Source: Dermatemys mawii
Taxonomy: Eukaryota; Chordata; Testudines; Dermatemydidae
Reading direction: 5' to 3'
NCBI GenBank assembly: GCA_007922305.1
Contig: ML677329.1
Location: 648,271-712,270 of the forward strand
Length of the DNA stretch: 64,000 bases
Positions within the stretch are counted from its first letter, which is position 1, and the number at the start of each line of letters is the position of its first letter. Shown here piece after piece: positions 49,092-61,639 of the stretch. The notes under the pieces were generated by a model. The model saw only the letters and a list, made by a program, of their open reading frames with translations, was not told where the DNA came from and ran no database searches. The translations under genes and the position numbers were made by a program.

Positions 49092-49600
49092 CAGGGGTGG
49101 AAAAAATCTGGTCCATCTAACAAACATTTCTGTCAAACCCGCCAGGCTCTTTGACTGCGCCCTTGTGATCTCTGGGCTGCTAAAAGTCCTGTGGCACAGT
49201 GGGGTGTTCAGGTAGGCTGCCTGCCTGCCATGGTCCCATGCTGCTCCCAGAAGTGGCCAGCTGCTGCTGGCATGTCTCTGCGCGTCCCTTGCGAGGGGGA
49301 GGCAGCTCCACGCACTGCCTCCACCCCCAACACCATCCTCACAGCTCCCATTGGTTTCCAGCCAATGAGAGCTGTGGGGGCAGTGCTTGCAGGCATAGGC
49401 AACAAACAGAGACCCGCTGTCTCCCTCCCCAACAAGGGGCACACAGAGACATGCCCGCAACAGCCGGCCACAGGATGGGGAGCGAGGTGCAGGCTGTGGC
49501 TGGGAGATGCTTACTACAGGCAGCTCCTGGCTGGCAGCACAGCAGGGCTCAGGCTGGCTGCTTCCCTGCCATAGTCAAAACTATTTTTAAATGAGGCTTT
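49092..49600 (+). mobile_element. GC-rich hAT-like element
   Basis: It begins CAGGGGTGGAAAAAATCTGG after ctctaggt. The interior has a CCCATTGG / CCAATGAG inverted pair and 'gtgcttgcaggcataggc', matching the fragment at 250-610 in reverse. Frames of up to 131 codons here are GC artefacts. The right end is unclear. Confidence 0.65.
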
Positions 49601-49609
49601 TTCAAATCA

Positions 49610-50265
49610 AAACAAAAACAGGTGCTCAACCCAGTCTGATGTTCTTTCCATATTTTTCTGCTTTCACAAATGTTCAAGGTCTCTACTTTTCATCCTGATG
49701 TGGGATGTGGTGGGGTTGAGAGGAGGGAAGAAGGAGACTTTGAAATCTCAAAATCTCACAGGCTGGGAAAATCACATATTTTCTCTAGCCTCTGAAAATT
49801 CAGTGAATCTTCTTTTAACTGTTCATAGGGATATTTACAGGTAGCTACGGTGTACCACCACAAAAAGCAGGAAAATCCTTTAACAAATTGTACAGCAAAG
49901 TAGTGTCCCATTTTACCCACCACAGTTGGGTTGCATCTATCAATTTACATATAAAAATAATGAGAAATAGGAATTCAGTTCTTCCAAATAAAGGGATTAA
50001 AAATCACTCACTCATTTAGGGCCAAATCCTGGTCCTTTTGAAGTCTGACAAAAATCCCATTCACCTCAATGAGTTTAAAATCTGTCCCCTAAAGAAGATA
50101 ATTTAGCTATCAAATTCATTCAGTCTCCATAGACTTCACAGTTAATGAAATTGAATTAAACAGTAAGGGTTTTTTTTTTTAAAAAAAACAACCTGTGTTT
50201 TAAAATGTGACTGTCAACCAATTCCAGAGAAATAAAGAAAAACCTTGTTAGATCCAAATAAATAG
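49610..50265. other. intergenic sequence, nothing recognised
   Basis: A short palindromic-repeat remnant ('gggccaaatcctggtcct' at 50019) and T/A runs near 50170 only. Confidence 0.4.
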
Positions 50266-50274
50266 CCTTTAGAT

Positions 50275-50626
50275 TAGGGGTTCTCAATCTTTTTCTTTCT
50301 GAGGCCCCCTACAACATGCTATAAAAACCCCATGGTCCACCTGTACCACAACAATTGTTTCTCTCCATGTGAAATCTACAGTTAGCGTTAAGGAATAGGA
50401 ATCAGGGCAATTGCCCAGTGGCCCACATCACAAGGAGCACCGTGAAACTAAGTTGCTCAGCCTTCAGCTTCAGCCCCAAGGTGCTGGAGCTCAGGGCCCT
50501 AGGCTGGTGGGACTTCAGTTTACTGCCCTGAGCCTTAGCGAGTCTAACACCAGCCATGTTTGGTGGACCCCCTCAAACCAGCTTGTGGCCCCCAGGGGAG
50601 CCTGGACCCCTGGCTGAGAAACACTG
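50275..50626 (+). mobile_element. 352-bp hAT element
   Basis: The ends TAGGGGTTCTCAATC and (reverse complement) CAGTGTTTCTCAGCC are inverted repeats. A perfect 8-bp duplication CTTTAGAT lies at 50267-50274 and 50627-50634. The middle is GC-richer than the flanks. Confidence 0.95.
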
Positions 50627-50639
50627 CTTTAGATCATGA

Positions 50640-51680
50640 TTATAAGCATCCTGCTTATCAACCTACAGTGTCCTGTACCCCATCCTAATAATGCTGTAAT
50701 ACCAACAATCCTATTAATACTATAAAATCTTTATAACAAAAGTGGAGTTTAGTTTTTCAGACAGTGAAAGCTAGTGTCTTCTGAATTAGACAGACAGCTG
50801 CCTAATAATTACTTCTTAAAGAAAGCATAAAACACTGCAAGTTCTAATCTATAACCAACCCAATGCCAAAGTGCCCTCTAGTGGTCAAATCATTGCTTTC
50901 TTTGTTTGGTCACTGCCCTCCACCTCCTACACAAATTAAAATTCCACACTTGTTTCTGATCTACTACTTCTTTAAATCAGATTTCCCAACCGGATTTTAA
51001 TAGTTGCACTTTAACTTGCATTTTCTTAATATTTTTAATTTGCATTTTCATAGTGGGGGAAATGGCCTGAGTGGGGATTTGGAGGGGCTTCCCATTCCAG
51101 CTGGAAATAAGGCTGAGGAGGCCTCTTTCAGGAGATGAGACTCAAGAAATTTATTGTTTTTACATTATTTTTAGATTGGATCCCAGCCCACACCTATTAA
51201 TTCTTCACCATCACAGTCAAAGAGTCACCTGGGAGAAGGCTCTTACCTTCTGAAGACGTTTATTGTATTCCGCATGCAACCCACACACTATTTCTAAAAA
51301 GTAATAAAACTAATTAATCACACACAAATTTTGATAGGAAATGTACTCCTGAAAACTTCAGGTACACAACAACAGACTTAGTTTTCAGCCACTGGGAACT
51401 GGTGTTGAAATGGGTCATCTAAAAATAATCAGTAGTGTGTTATTCTCTAATGGTGTAGCAGGTTTTATGTCTATCATAAAATGGATAGCCTTGCAAAAAT
51501 CTTGTGCATTTTTATGTTAAGAAATGCAAATGAAAGGTTTCTTGTGACTTATATGCTTGTGATGGGTGCCATATTAGCTCCCCCCCACAATTTCTCCTCT
51601 GGGCAACTACAGTATATGCTGCAGCAGTATCAGCTTCTCCACACTGTTGAATCAACCTTACTTCAGGTCTGAGCTGGAGG
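50640..51680. other. intergenic sequence, nothing recognised
   Basis: No gene or repeat boundary recognised. Confidence 0.4.
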
Positions 51681-51684
51681 AAAC

Positions 51685-51900
51685 ATTTCTAGGATGAGCG
51701 GCTCTGTTTCCACTGCCTTTCAGTCTTTTCAGAGACTGCCAGTAAGGATACCAGTAAGCGGCAAATGATAGCCGTGTGGATATTTTTCCAGTATTTCTAG
51801 GATGAGCGGCTCTGTTTCCACTGCCTTTCAGTCTTTTCAGAGACTGCCAGTAAGGATACCAGTAAGCGGCAAATGATAGCCGTGTGGATATTTTTCCAGT
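51685..51900. repeat. perfect 108-bp tandem duplication
   Basis: 51685-51792 and 51793-51900 are identical base for base ('atttctaggatgagcggc' to 'gtggatatttttccagt'). The unit is not part of any repeat recognised here. Just after it, at 51980-52010, 'gggctggatttgaactagca' contains an inverted tRNA B-box-like 'agttcaaatcc', so a decayed SINE could adjoin. Confidence 0.95.
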
Positions 51901-52029
51901 AGGAACTTACTGGACGGAGATCACCAAGCTAGTTTAACATAGACCATCGGATAACATTAACTTTCAGTCACGTTACAGACCAGGGCTGGATTTGAACTAG
52001 CAACCTAGGGAGTGGATGACTATATTCCA

Positions 52030-52850
52030 TTATCGATTCCTTGTGTCATCCAGAGCCAAACTGATGTGTGGATGTTGTGGATAATTTAAGTTTGTCCTTT
52101 AAAATGAAGACAAGACATTTAATATTCTCATACATAACGAAACAGACTTATGTGATATGTATTTGGTTTGGATGGAGGAAAGCTCCAATGGTTAAATAAA
52201 AGGTCACACCCCGAGGCCCTTGTTCAGGAAAACTCTCTCCATCCTGCTCTCAGGAATTTAGCTTGAATGCTAGAATCTCAGGTTTTATCTAGTATGTCTG
52301 ATCATTTTTACAGAGTTAGGAGCCTAAAAAGGAAGAAGTTTACAGCACACGTGTTAATATCAAATCGTCTATAGTTCTGGGTGCATATTCTGTACCTCCC
52401 TGCCTATCTATCCTAGTGAAACTAAGTAAGTGAAATCAGCTTTGTTCCACTTCCCACGTCTTCATCATTCTAGCCAAAGTCATGCTAATGGAAAGGGATA
52501 TAAGGTTGGTTGTTTTCATTTACGCTGCTAAAACAACAAAAACCAGGAGCTTCTCCACTGAAGTCAAAGCAGTTATACCAACAAAAGTCTCTGAGTTAAA
52601 AAGAGATGAGGCCAACTTGATTTTACAGCTCTCTTTTGGCCGCTGAGATTGGGCAGATCAGATCACCTTGCAGCAATGTATGCCTAGTACTGCACCAAAA
52701 TACATGTATGAGCCTACAGATAAGACTTTATTAGATGCAATTGGAAATTATATTATACACCAGGAGCCCTTCATCTGAATTGTAAGGAAGGTTACTGGGG
52801 ATGAAAATCTAGTTAGCACAAAAAGAATGACAGGCAAATCCCATATTCTT
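52030..52850. other. intergenic sequence, nothing recognised
   Basis: No gene or repeat boundary recognised. Confidence 0.4.
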
Positions 52851-52854
52851 GGAA

Positions 52855-53077
52855 GGTAAGTCTATTAATGGCTATTAGCCAGGGTGGGTAAGGAATGGTG
52901 TCCCTCGCCTCTTTTTGTCAGAGGGTGGAGATGAATGGCAGGAGAGAGATCACTTGATCATTACCTGTTAGGTTCATTCACTCCAGGGCTCCTGGCATTG
53001 GCCACTGTTGGTAGACAGGATAATGGGCTCAATGGACCTTTGGTCTGATCCAGTATGGCCATTCATATGTTCTTAAG
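52855..53077 (+). mobile_element. CR1 LINE 3' end fragment
   Basis: 'ggctattagccagggtgggt', 'gatcacttgatcattacctg' and 'tggtctgatccagtatggcc' make up the CR1 3' untranslated region; it ends 'attcatatgttctta'. Confidence 0.9.
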
Positions 53078-53892
53078 TATTTTATATTTTGCTCCTTTTT
53101 TCATTTCAGTACAGAGTTATAGATCTTTCTCCAGGTGGTATATAGTCCTGCTTACTATTAGCATCTTTCAGAGGGGATACAGGCACCATAAGTATTAGAC
53201 TGTTAGTTCAACTTTAAAACACTTCAAAATATTTTAATTTACATAAAATGTTTTGAAGCAGATAAATATGTACCTTAATGTAAGCTGTCTCATATACAGA
53301 GTTCCAATAGCACAGTGGAATGATTTATATGTACACCTTCTAATGAAAACATTCCAAGAGCTTGGAGGGCTATGGAATAAATTCTACCATTAGGGAGATC
53401 TGACTGTACAGCCTTCTGAGAGTTTGTACACCAGTGGGCAAAGATAACTTTGCTCACAAATCATTAAGGGCGTACAAGGGGTCCTTTTAAAATGCATGTC
53501 TGTCCTGATGTAGCATTGTGCTCTGCTAGTACTGGACTGAATTGATGGCTGGTATATTTCTGATATGACGAATGTAAGAAAATGATTCCACAGCAGACCT
53601 CAGAATTTAACCTGACCAGTAGAAAGATATGTTTCTGTTCTGATTGAAATTGCCTGTCATTTTACAAGATCAGTATTAATTGTAGAAGCACATCCAGAGA
53701 CAGAGGAATTGTTACAACTTTGTTTTCCTAGACGCCAGAATAAGATTTGTTAATCCTCCACTCTTACATGCTTATCTTGTTTGTTTCCTTTTACATACAA
53801 CAAGTTGGATGAATAGACTTATTGAAGTCTGCCATTTTCCACCGATTTTAGAATGATTCTGTTAAAGGATGGGTAGGTAATTAAAATGCACG

Positions 53893-54552
53893 TGTGACAG
53901 GATATACTTTGGAGTGTAATTGTATGTATGTATGATTGAATGAGAAATAAAAGACTACTGTGAGAGTGTGTGAATGAGGAATGCATGCATCAGGTAAAGA
54001 TAAGGTGTGAAGGCCATTGCTATAGCCAGATGGTCAAGGAAGAAGTGAAGAGACTTAAGGGTACCAGAACCATCAATGCACATGCATAATAAAGGAAGGG
54101 GAAATTGACAACCCTGAAGTGGAGGCTGGCACTCCTAAAGACAAGTGATTAATCCAGGACAGAATGACCCTCTCAGAGATGTTTTAGAATGTTAACATAC
54201 ATCAATTAAGGTGTAACCTGTCACAAACTGACAAAGCAAAATCCATAGACTTCAAGGAAGAAAAAAAGACTATAAAAACAGGGTGCTTTGCCATGGAACT
54301 TAGTGTTCATCTTGCCACCAGACCATGAGCATTGGATTGTGACCGAAAGAGCCCGGCTCCCCTCTGCGACCAATCTGGCTGGCCACTAGATTGATCCAGA
54401 CTCTGGACTGGTAATTATAAACATTAAGTGGCAGGTGTGTGTGTGTGTGTGTGTGTGACTGAAAAGCATATGCTAACTGTTGTATTTTCAATAAATATGG
54501 CCTGCTGCCTTCTCCCTTATAAAAGATCCCATGTGCTTCGTATAGCATAACA
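53893..54552 (+). mobile_element. probable solo LTR of an endogenous retrovirus
   Basis: It runs from TGTGACAGGATA to TATAGCATAACA (TG...CA). A TATA box (ctataaaaac, about 54271) and a polyadenylation signal AATAAA at 54490-54495 are spaced as in an LTR, with a GT-rich stretch between them. No target duplication matches, so boundaries are provisional. No viral genes adjoin. Confidence 0.55.
54434..54457. repeat. (GT)n microsatellite
   Basis: About 12 GT units within the LTR-like sequence. Confidence 0.9.
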
Positions 54553-54559
54553 CTAGAGC

Positions 54560-56540
54560 AGCCCACCTGGATTCAGTCTTTACTGATAGCGTGATAGAAG
54601 GGGATGTCCTTGAAGGAATCCTGGCAGAAACTTCTTTCATATGTCTCAGTGTTCTGAAACTTACACGTTTCCTCCACTTTGTACCCATCCTGCAGAGAAG
54701 CCTGTCTCCCTTGGACACACTCATAATGAAACTCTGACCTCACTCTTCCTGTGCCTAGTGATTAATTGACCCCCTATTCCTTTTTGGCTCCTCCTTTCTT
54801 CTGGGGCCGGATTAATATCTATACGGGAGAGGGCTTTTGGGCGCCACCTCCTGCCTATGGGAGGTGAAATAGGCAATATTGTTCATAAGCACTAGCCCAA
54901 GAACAATGGAGTAACCTTGTGTTTGTATACAATATCAATTTTATTGGGTTCAATATTTATTTCCTACAGCACTATATTTGTAAAAGATATATTTATCCAA
55001 CACTGAATTTTGCTTTGTTTTGATGACCCCAGAAGCTCCTCAATGCCAATTGGCAGAGGATCCCCTGTATTGTAGCTCACATCAGGCCTGGCACACTCTT
55101 TGCCCCTATTCATTCACAATGTTGTAATGAATTTTACTAGTGACCTAGATCTGAGCTAGCCTTGGTTTGGGACCTGATAAAAGTTGACCAAACCAACCAA
55201 AGTTTTGTACAATTTGATTTTATTGTAGTCTTGCTAGTTATGGACCTGATCCTGGCCTACTGAAGTGAATGGGAGTTTTGCCATTCACTTCAATGGTGGA
55301 AAATGAGACGCTATATACTTAGTTTGCAAAATAAGGATCTTGTACATCCCCTTTACAGCCTGACACAAAAGTGAAGCCACATGAAGAGCCAGCCAACTTT
55401 TTTCCCACCCACCATTTTCCTTTTTGTGAACTATCCTCTCCCCCTCTGTTGCATTATGATATACTGAAAAGACAGCTAATGTATAATAACTGCAATGGGG
55501 AAATTCTTTTCCAATAATAATCCTTTTGCAATTTGCTTTTCTATTCATCTCTTAAAGAAACAAATTAGCATAGTGTCATCACATAGATTACAGATGTGAG
55601 AGGCTAGAATTCTGTTTGCCATGTGAAAATACACTGTTTTCCTATTTGTGCCTGCATTCATATGTGACAAGGCTTGAGGTACTTTCAGTACAATGGTAAT
55701 ATGAATCCCTTGCATCCCTAAAAACTTAATTGTCAATAGTTGTTGTAGGAGGCTATCCAAAGGTGAATCTGATAAATCTAAAAGTTCATAAATAACCAAA
55801 ACAGAGACCAGCCACAGAAACAGATGGTGCTTTTGGAAGGGCCTCAAATATTTCCACTGCTAATTCAACATAAACTTTGTCTGGAGTTCTGCAAGTGGGT
55901 GGACTTGTGTGCATGCCTGTGAATGTACAGTGCTTTTGTAGTCAATATTCATTACATTTCATTTGATGTTTTTTTAGGCAGAGACACTATAGGCCTCAGT
56001 CCTGGAAATATTTACACACATTCTTATCTTTAAGCATGTGAATCATTCTCCTGAAGTCAATGGGACCATTTGTGACTAAAGTTAACCATGTGTGTAAGTG
56101 TTTGTGAGATCAGAGCCGTGGACACAATGGAACAAAGTCATCTTTAGTTTCTACTGTTATTCTCCTAACATAGTAATGTCTATCCATATTTGTTAGAAAT
56201 AATTTCTTTAATTTAGTTGCCATGACTTAAAAAAATATTAAAACTCCAGTAAGTGAGACCTGATTCTGGACTCTTACCAGTTGTGTTCCAGTGCAATGTC
56301 CTTGACTTCGGTGGAATTAATACTAGTGTAAGTGATGGAATTAAGAGCTCAGTGTTTAGAAGAAACCAAACGGCTTAGCTGAGTAAAGACTGCAGGGCTG
56401 AACTCAAAGAGTAGCAGACAGAGTGATCAGACATGCTTTCTTCCGTCTGCATACCTGCTCCCAGTAAAGTTTTTTTCTGACAACAACAAAAAATGCATAG
56501 GAGGGTAAGCTCAAATGTTGGATGTGCTCAGTGCATGAGA
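54560..56540. other. intergenic sequence with small palindromic-repeat fragments
   Basis: 'gaatgggagttttgccattc' (55268) and 'gtcctggaaatatttacaca' (55999) belong to the short palindromic family. No gene is seen; open frames of 87-100 codons at 55285-55847 have no recognisable domain. Confidence 0.4.
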
Positions 56541-56548
56541 AAAAACTA

Positions 56549-57346
56549 CAGTGGAGCCCCGCTACAACGCGACAGATGGGATCCATAAAATCTCATCGCG
56601 CTAAATGTGGGGTCGCGTTATAGCGGGGACCAACTCCATGGCAGGCAGGGGGCTGCGCTTCTCTCCCAGCTGCCCAGCAGGAGAGAGAAACTGTGGCCCC
56701 TCGCCTGCCAGGGACAGAGAACTCGAAGGCTGCAGCCTGCAGCCCCAGAGTTCTCTGTGGAAGCCGCTTCCAACCCGTGTGCTGGGGGCAGGGGACACTG
56801 GTGCCTGCAGCCCTGGAGTCCCCTGTCTGGGCAGGCGTGGGGGCAGCGGCTTCCAGAGAAGCCTGCTGGAAGCCGCGGCTCCATGCCTGCTGGGACCGGG
56901 GGACTCCGGGCTGCTGGAGTCTCCCAGTCTCAGCAGGCATGGGGCAGCGGTTTCCAGGGAAGCCGCTGCTCCCCACCTGCCAGGACAGGGCGCTCCGGCA
57001 GCCCGGAGTCCCCTGGTCCCAGCAGGCAGGGAACACCGGCTTCTGCAGGGAACTCCCGGGCTGCAGTCTGCAGCCCCAGAGTTCTCTGTCCCAGGCAGGC
57101 TGGGGCCGCAGCTTCTCTCCCGTGCTGGGCAGAGGGGAGAGAAGCCGCAGCCCCCACCTGCAGTCCTGAGTTCTCTGTCCCTGGCAGGGGAGGCTGCAGC
57201 TTCTCTCCTCGCTGCCCAGGAGAGAAGAGAAGCCGTGGCCCCCGCGCCTGCTGGGGACAGAGAACTCAGGACTTGGGAGCCACAGTATAACCGCGCTATA
57301 GCCGAACTCGCGTTATAGCGGGGCGTGTTATACCGGGGCTCCACTG
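56549..57346. mobile_element. 798-bp Tigger-like element with GC-rich inverted and tandem core
   Basis: The ends CAGTGGAGCCCCGCTACAAC and (reverse complement) CAGTGGAGCCCCGGTATAAC are flanked by TA on both sides (56547-56548 and 57347-57348). Sub-terminal 'gcgttatagcggg' copies occur near both ends. The core consists of repeated and inverted blocks such as 'gccccagagttctctg' and 'ggactccgggctgctgg'. It yields frames of 247 codons on the minus and 237 on the plus strand at once, with periodic translations, so these are not genes. Confidence 0.9.
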
Positions 57347-57844
57347 TACTACATCATAATAATTTTGAAGAACTATGTGAAATAAGTGCAGAATTTGATC
57401 TTTCCACATAATTTATTAGTTCCTGCACTACATCAACCTTTCATTTTCATATGACTGAAGCTCTCCATTCTAAGAGGAGTTCAAATAATCCAAAATGGGA
57501 AAAATTAAATGCTCTCTGGCTATTTATGGGCTAGATGTACATAGCATAAAAAATAAAAAGCAGTTATGTATTAGCTAGAGCTCTGAGGCAGCATAAGATA
57601 GGAGCTGACCACTAGGCCTTACCTATTCTCCACTGCTTTACAAAACTCTGACTGGTACTCAGAGTAACAGGGAAATCACATTGTACTTTGAGCATCTTGG
57701 AAATGTAGAGTGGAATTTTCAAAAACTCTCAGCATTGATTTAATTTTGCTTCTGTGAGGTCTAGAGTATAACTCCCATTGACTTCTCTGCAGGCAGGATT
57801 AGGCCAATGTTGTGTACTTTTGAAAATCCAGGGATTTATAAGGC

Positions 57845-57966
57845 TAGTGTGAGCAGATAGCAAGTGTGAAAAATCAGGACGGGGGTCAGAGGAGGGGTAA
57901 TACAAGCCAAAGAGAGACCCAAAAATCAGGACTGTCCCTGTGAAACCTGGACATCTGGACACCCTA
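57845..57966 (+). mobile_element. 122-bp hAT MITE
   Basis: TAGTGTGAGCAGATAGC ... ACATCTGGACACCCTA with a perfect 8-bp duplication TATAAGGC (57837-57844 and 57967-57974). Confidence 0.95.
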
Positions 57967-57974
57967 TATAAGGC

Positions 57975-59045
57975 CCTCATCTTTGTAACCTCTGAACATC
58001 TCATATATGCTAATGAATTTATCTTCAAAACACCAGTGAGAGAGGGAAGAATTCCCATATCCGTTTCAAAGATGTGGTGAGGAACTGATGTATAGAGAGT
58101 AAAAGCCTGATTTTTTTATCCCTTCCAGCAGTTTTACACCAGTAAAGCTTCATTGATTTCAGCATATTCCCCATTTGCCCTGATATAATTAAAGGGAGAA
58201 TCAAGTCCCCAGTGACTTGCCCAAAGTTGCATATAAAAACATATGGTAGAGCCAGCCATGGAAATAAGAGTCCCTGCCTTTTCTGGAAATCACAAGACAT
58301 GAAGGCACCCTCTTTAAGAGAAAAAGTCCAGTACGACCTACTAATATGTAATTTACAGGATTCTATAAATTACATAAAATACAATGGTTGCAAAAAATAT
58401 ATATTGTGTTTTATCCAATATAGTTTAAATCTTATTTCTCCCAGTGAATGGAGAGTGACGATTGCAAACTGGAATCCATTTTAACTCCTTCTGAAAATTA
58501 AGAACAAATGGAAAAATAGTGATCCTTTTGAGCTGAACTTTTGCAGTCTTTGGAGCTGAGCCGATGTCCATGATCATGAAAGAACCCATGATTTCAAGTG
58601 AGTTGAGGGTTCTATAAAGACGTGGAGAGGAGCCCTAGACATAAGCCCCAACAGTACTACACAAATGAATGTTTCATGTTGTGTTTCCCCTGCTTTTAAA
58701 TCTATAAGCACAAGAAACAGATGCAAAGTTCAGGACTTAAAATCACTATAAGCACTTATATATTTCAAATTGGTTCATAATAATCTATTGTATGCCTGGA
58801 AAATAAAGGAGAAACCATTCTCTTGAAGCATAAGATAATGGAGCTAAGTGTCCCTATTGTCTACGATACTTATTTTTAGAAAGTTAGCAGTTTGGCAATG
58901 GTCAGATGTTATCCATCACTAATGGGATCATGGTCATTCATGTTTTTGTTCATCATTAGCCTGTTTCAGAAGACAGCCCTGGGTTGTTTCCATTTCAGAA
59001 GTCCCCCTCCACATCTTCAGCCAAGATTTTCTGCTCCTGGCTCAC
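57975..59045. other. intergenic sequence, nothing recognised
   Basis: No gene or repeat boundary recognised. Confidence 0.4.
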
Positions 59046-59057
59046 TCCACTGTTGAC

Positions 59058-59180
59058 TAGGGTGACCAGACAGCAAGTGTGAAAAATCAGGATGGGGTGG
59101 AGAGGCAAGAGGAGCCTACAGAAGAAAAAGACCCAAAAATCAGGATTGTCCCTATAAAATTGGGACATCTGGTCACCCTA
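59058..59180 (+). mobile_element. 123-bp hAT MITE
   Basis: TAGGGTGACCAGACAGC ... ACATCTGGTCACCCTA with flanks ctgttgac and ctcttgcc, 6 of 8 alike. It has the most complete termini of the three copies. Confidence 0.88.
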
Positions 59181-59189
59181 CTCTTGCCT

Positions 59190-59690
59190 GGCACGCAAGC
59201 TACTGAAGTATCCACAGTGGCCTTAGCAGTGGAGGTGGGGTTGCCACTGAGTATCACGTCCAGCTCTTTGTAGAACTGGCAGCTTGTGGGTGCAGCACTG
59301 GAATGGCTGTTTGCCTCCTGCGCCTTGTGGTAGGCGTTCCGCAGCTCCTTCACTTTGACACTGCACTGCAATGTGTCCCAGTCATGGCCCCTATCATGCA
59401 TCGTGACAACTGTCCGTAGGTATCATAATTTCTCTGTCTGGATTGCAGCTGGGACTGGACAGCCTCCTCTCCCCAAATGCTGATGAGGTCCAGCAGCTGG
59501 GCATTACTCCAAGCAGGAGATTACCTGGTGAATAGAATAGGCATGACCACCTTGGAATATGCGCCGAGACCACTGTACGTGTCACTGATCAAACAGGAAG
59601 GGACTCGCAAAATTCCCCAGGGAATTTATAGGGTGAAGATGATTGTTGGTCACCTGAAGGCAGGGCATTAGAGTTCAAACCAGAGAGGCA
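59190..59690 (-). pseudogene. Myb/SANT-like (PIF/Harbinger-associated) gene remnant
   Basis: On the minus strand a frame of 104 codons contains RGHDWDTLQCSVKVKELRNA, then YHKAQEANSHSS, then FYKELDVILSGNPTSTAKAT. This is the second half of the trihelix Myb/SANT-like DNA-binding domain that Harbinger elements use beside their nuclease. In another frame upstream (59.4-59.55 kb), remnants of the first half can be read (SNAQLLDLISIWGEE region). Frames are shifted and no nuclease is seen, so it is a broken copy or a domesticated-gene retrocopy. A Harbinger-like MITE lies 60 bp to its right. Confidence 0.65.
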
Positions 59691-59748
59691 AGAACAGGCA
59701 TTGTGGGACATCTACTGGAGACCAATTGCAGTGCTGTATAATCAACCA

Positions 59749-59964
59749 GAGCATCTATACGGGCACTGTGGCACTGTAATACTGGTGCAGAAAGCTGTAT
59801 GCCTCTTGTCAGGGTGGTGTTTTTTTTTTATTTTGTTTTTTTTTTAACAGCACTGTAACTGTGCACTTTCTGCATACTAAGTGGCTTGGCAGTGTGTACA
59901 CCTCCGGAGTAATAGCGCAGAAAGCTGCTTTACTGCATAGAAACTTGCCAGTGTAGACAAGGTC
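59749..59964. mobile_element. Harbinger-like MITE
   Basis: Left 'agagcatctatacgggcac' and right (reverse complement) 'tgaccttgtctacactggca' are inverted ends; 'gcagaaagct' appears near both. T-rich runs lie in the centre. Confidence 0.65.
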
Positions 59965-59969
59965 ACTAA

Positions 59970-61630
59970 ACCAGTTATTCTGGTCTTAAATTTAACCACA
60001 CCACTTAATCTATGATCTCTTGTGGAAATGCATTCCACAGACTGATTACACCAGATGTTCTGTCACATATGGAAGAGATGGTAGAATGAAGAGAATGACT
60101 ATCACAGCACTGCACATCTGCACAAACAATAATAAAAGTAGGGGTAGGTTCAAGCAAAATTCAGAACTGGATTTTGGACACTCCAAAGCATGAGTGTATG
60201 AGCATCCAGATCTTTGGTTTGACCTGTAATAAAGATAGTACACATACTCTCAGTCCCTGTTTCTTTACATCTGTATCAGGAAGACAAGCAGGAGTGGAAT
60301 AGGGTAGCCTCTAGACAAGCTCTACAGTGAATGGCAGGGGGCAGGAAGGAGGGAGAGTAGATTTAGGGATAATCCATTTTCCTTATTATAAAAGGATCTT
60401 GTGTTCAGTGTTAAAAAGTGATTGATTCCTTCCCTTTGTCACACATCAACTGCCTGATGTAAATTTGTTTGGATTCCAACCCTCTATACTCTGCCTAAAG
60501 TCCTGGGTGTTCAAATCCAGAGATTTGGTTTGGTTCTCTCTAAATAAAGGGGTTAATCTAGCAGATAGCAACATCCTTAATTCATCATTTAAAGATGCTA
60601 GTTCCTTGTAGAGCACAGTGCTGCTTCAGTATCACCATAAGCTATGAGAGATAGCTTTAGAAAAAGGCTTTACCTATTAATATACAGCTAATTTAAGGAA
60701 CCAATGGGAGTTGATAATGAAGAATAAAATGTCTTCCACTAAATTGTTTGACAGTAACAGAGCATTGGGCTCTAATACTGTTCCTAATGATCTAACACTA
60801 GTTGTAATGTATTATAGAAGTAAACTAACCTGACAGCCATTGCCAAAATTACAACGCTGAGATCATTCACCTTTTAAGAGTGAGTTGCAACTGTGCTAGC
60901 AGTAAAGGTTCAAACAATTAAAGTGTATATTCTAAATAGAAGAGGAACATTAAACCTTACTTATATCTGCTAACTTATAAGCATAAGTTTTAAAATAAAT
61001 TATGTAGCCATCAAAACAGGGAGTTTTGAACCTTGTTCCATCGTTAAATTCCTCACTATCAGACAGCCCAGAAAGTCTGAATGGTCTCATTCTAGATTTG
61101 GCCAAAAGTGATAGCTTAACAGCTAAAACTAAGCTTAGGAATATATTTGACTTTAGGATGGCCTCACATAAATGAGGTCAACTTGGCTTATGTTATACTC
61201 ACTACCTTGGTGAATATGTTGAATTTTTTCCAATTATTTATGCATGTTCTACTTTATATAGTAGGAAAAGCTTTTATCATGAATTTCAGGTATTCCTGCC
61301 AGGCAGTTTCTTTGCCTTTAATAAATTTTCAGGAACCATATAACAGTTCTGCACATATAATAAACAGACTTTATATGGAAATAATTTCTTGAATTGTAGT
61401 GTTATGGTTTATCTTAAGAAGTTCTGCTTTAGGTTTGCAAAAGCATACCAATGATTTAAGAATCCATGCTAATGATAATTTAAATGTAATTGCAAATGTA
61501 AGCTATCTGCCCCCAATATTCTTTTACTGTTAAAGATTAGAGATAAATCTGGAATGTGTTCAGAGACAATGTTATAGTAAGACGAGAATTTATATAAAAA
61601 TCATTTGTTTACAGTTGTACTCATGATGGG
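59970..61630. other. intergenic sequence, nothing recognised
   Basis: No gene recognised. 'tgcattccacagactgatta' (60030) may be a LINE 3' remnant. Confidence 0.4.
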
Positions 61631-61639
61631 ATAGAAATA

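Noticed and set aside
49191..49594. 127- and 131-codon plus-strand frames
   Set aside because: They lie in a GC-rich hAT element, with equal frames on the opposite strand.
56601..57344. 247-codon frame on the minus strand
   Set aside because: It lies wholly inside a TA-flanked Tigger-like element, with a similar-length frame on the other strand and periodic composition.
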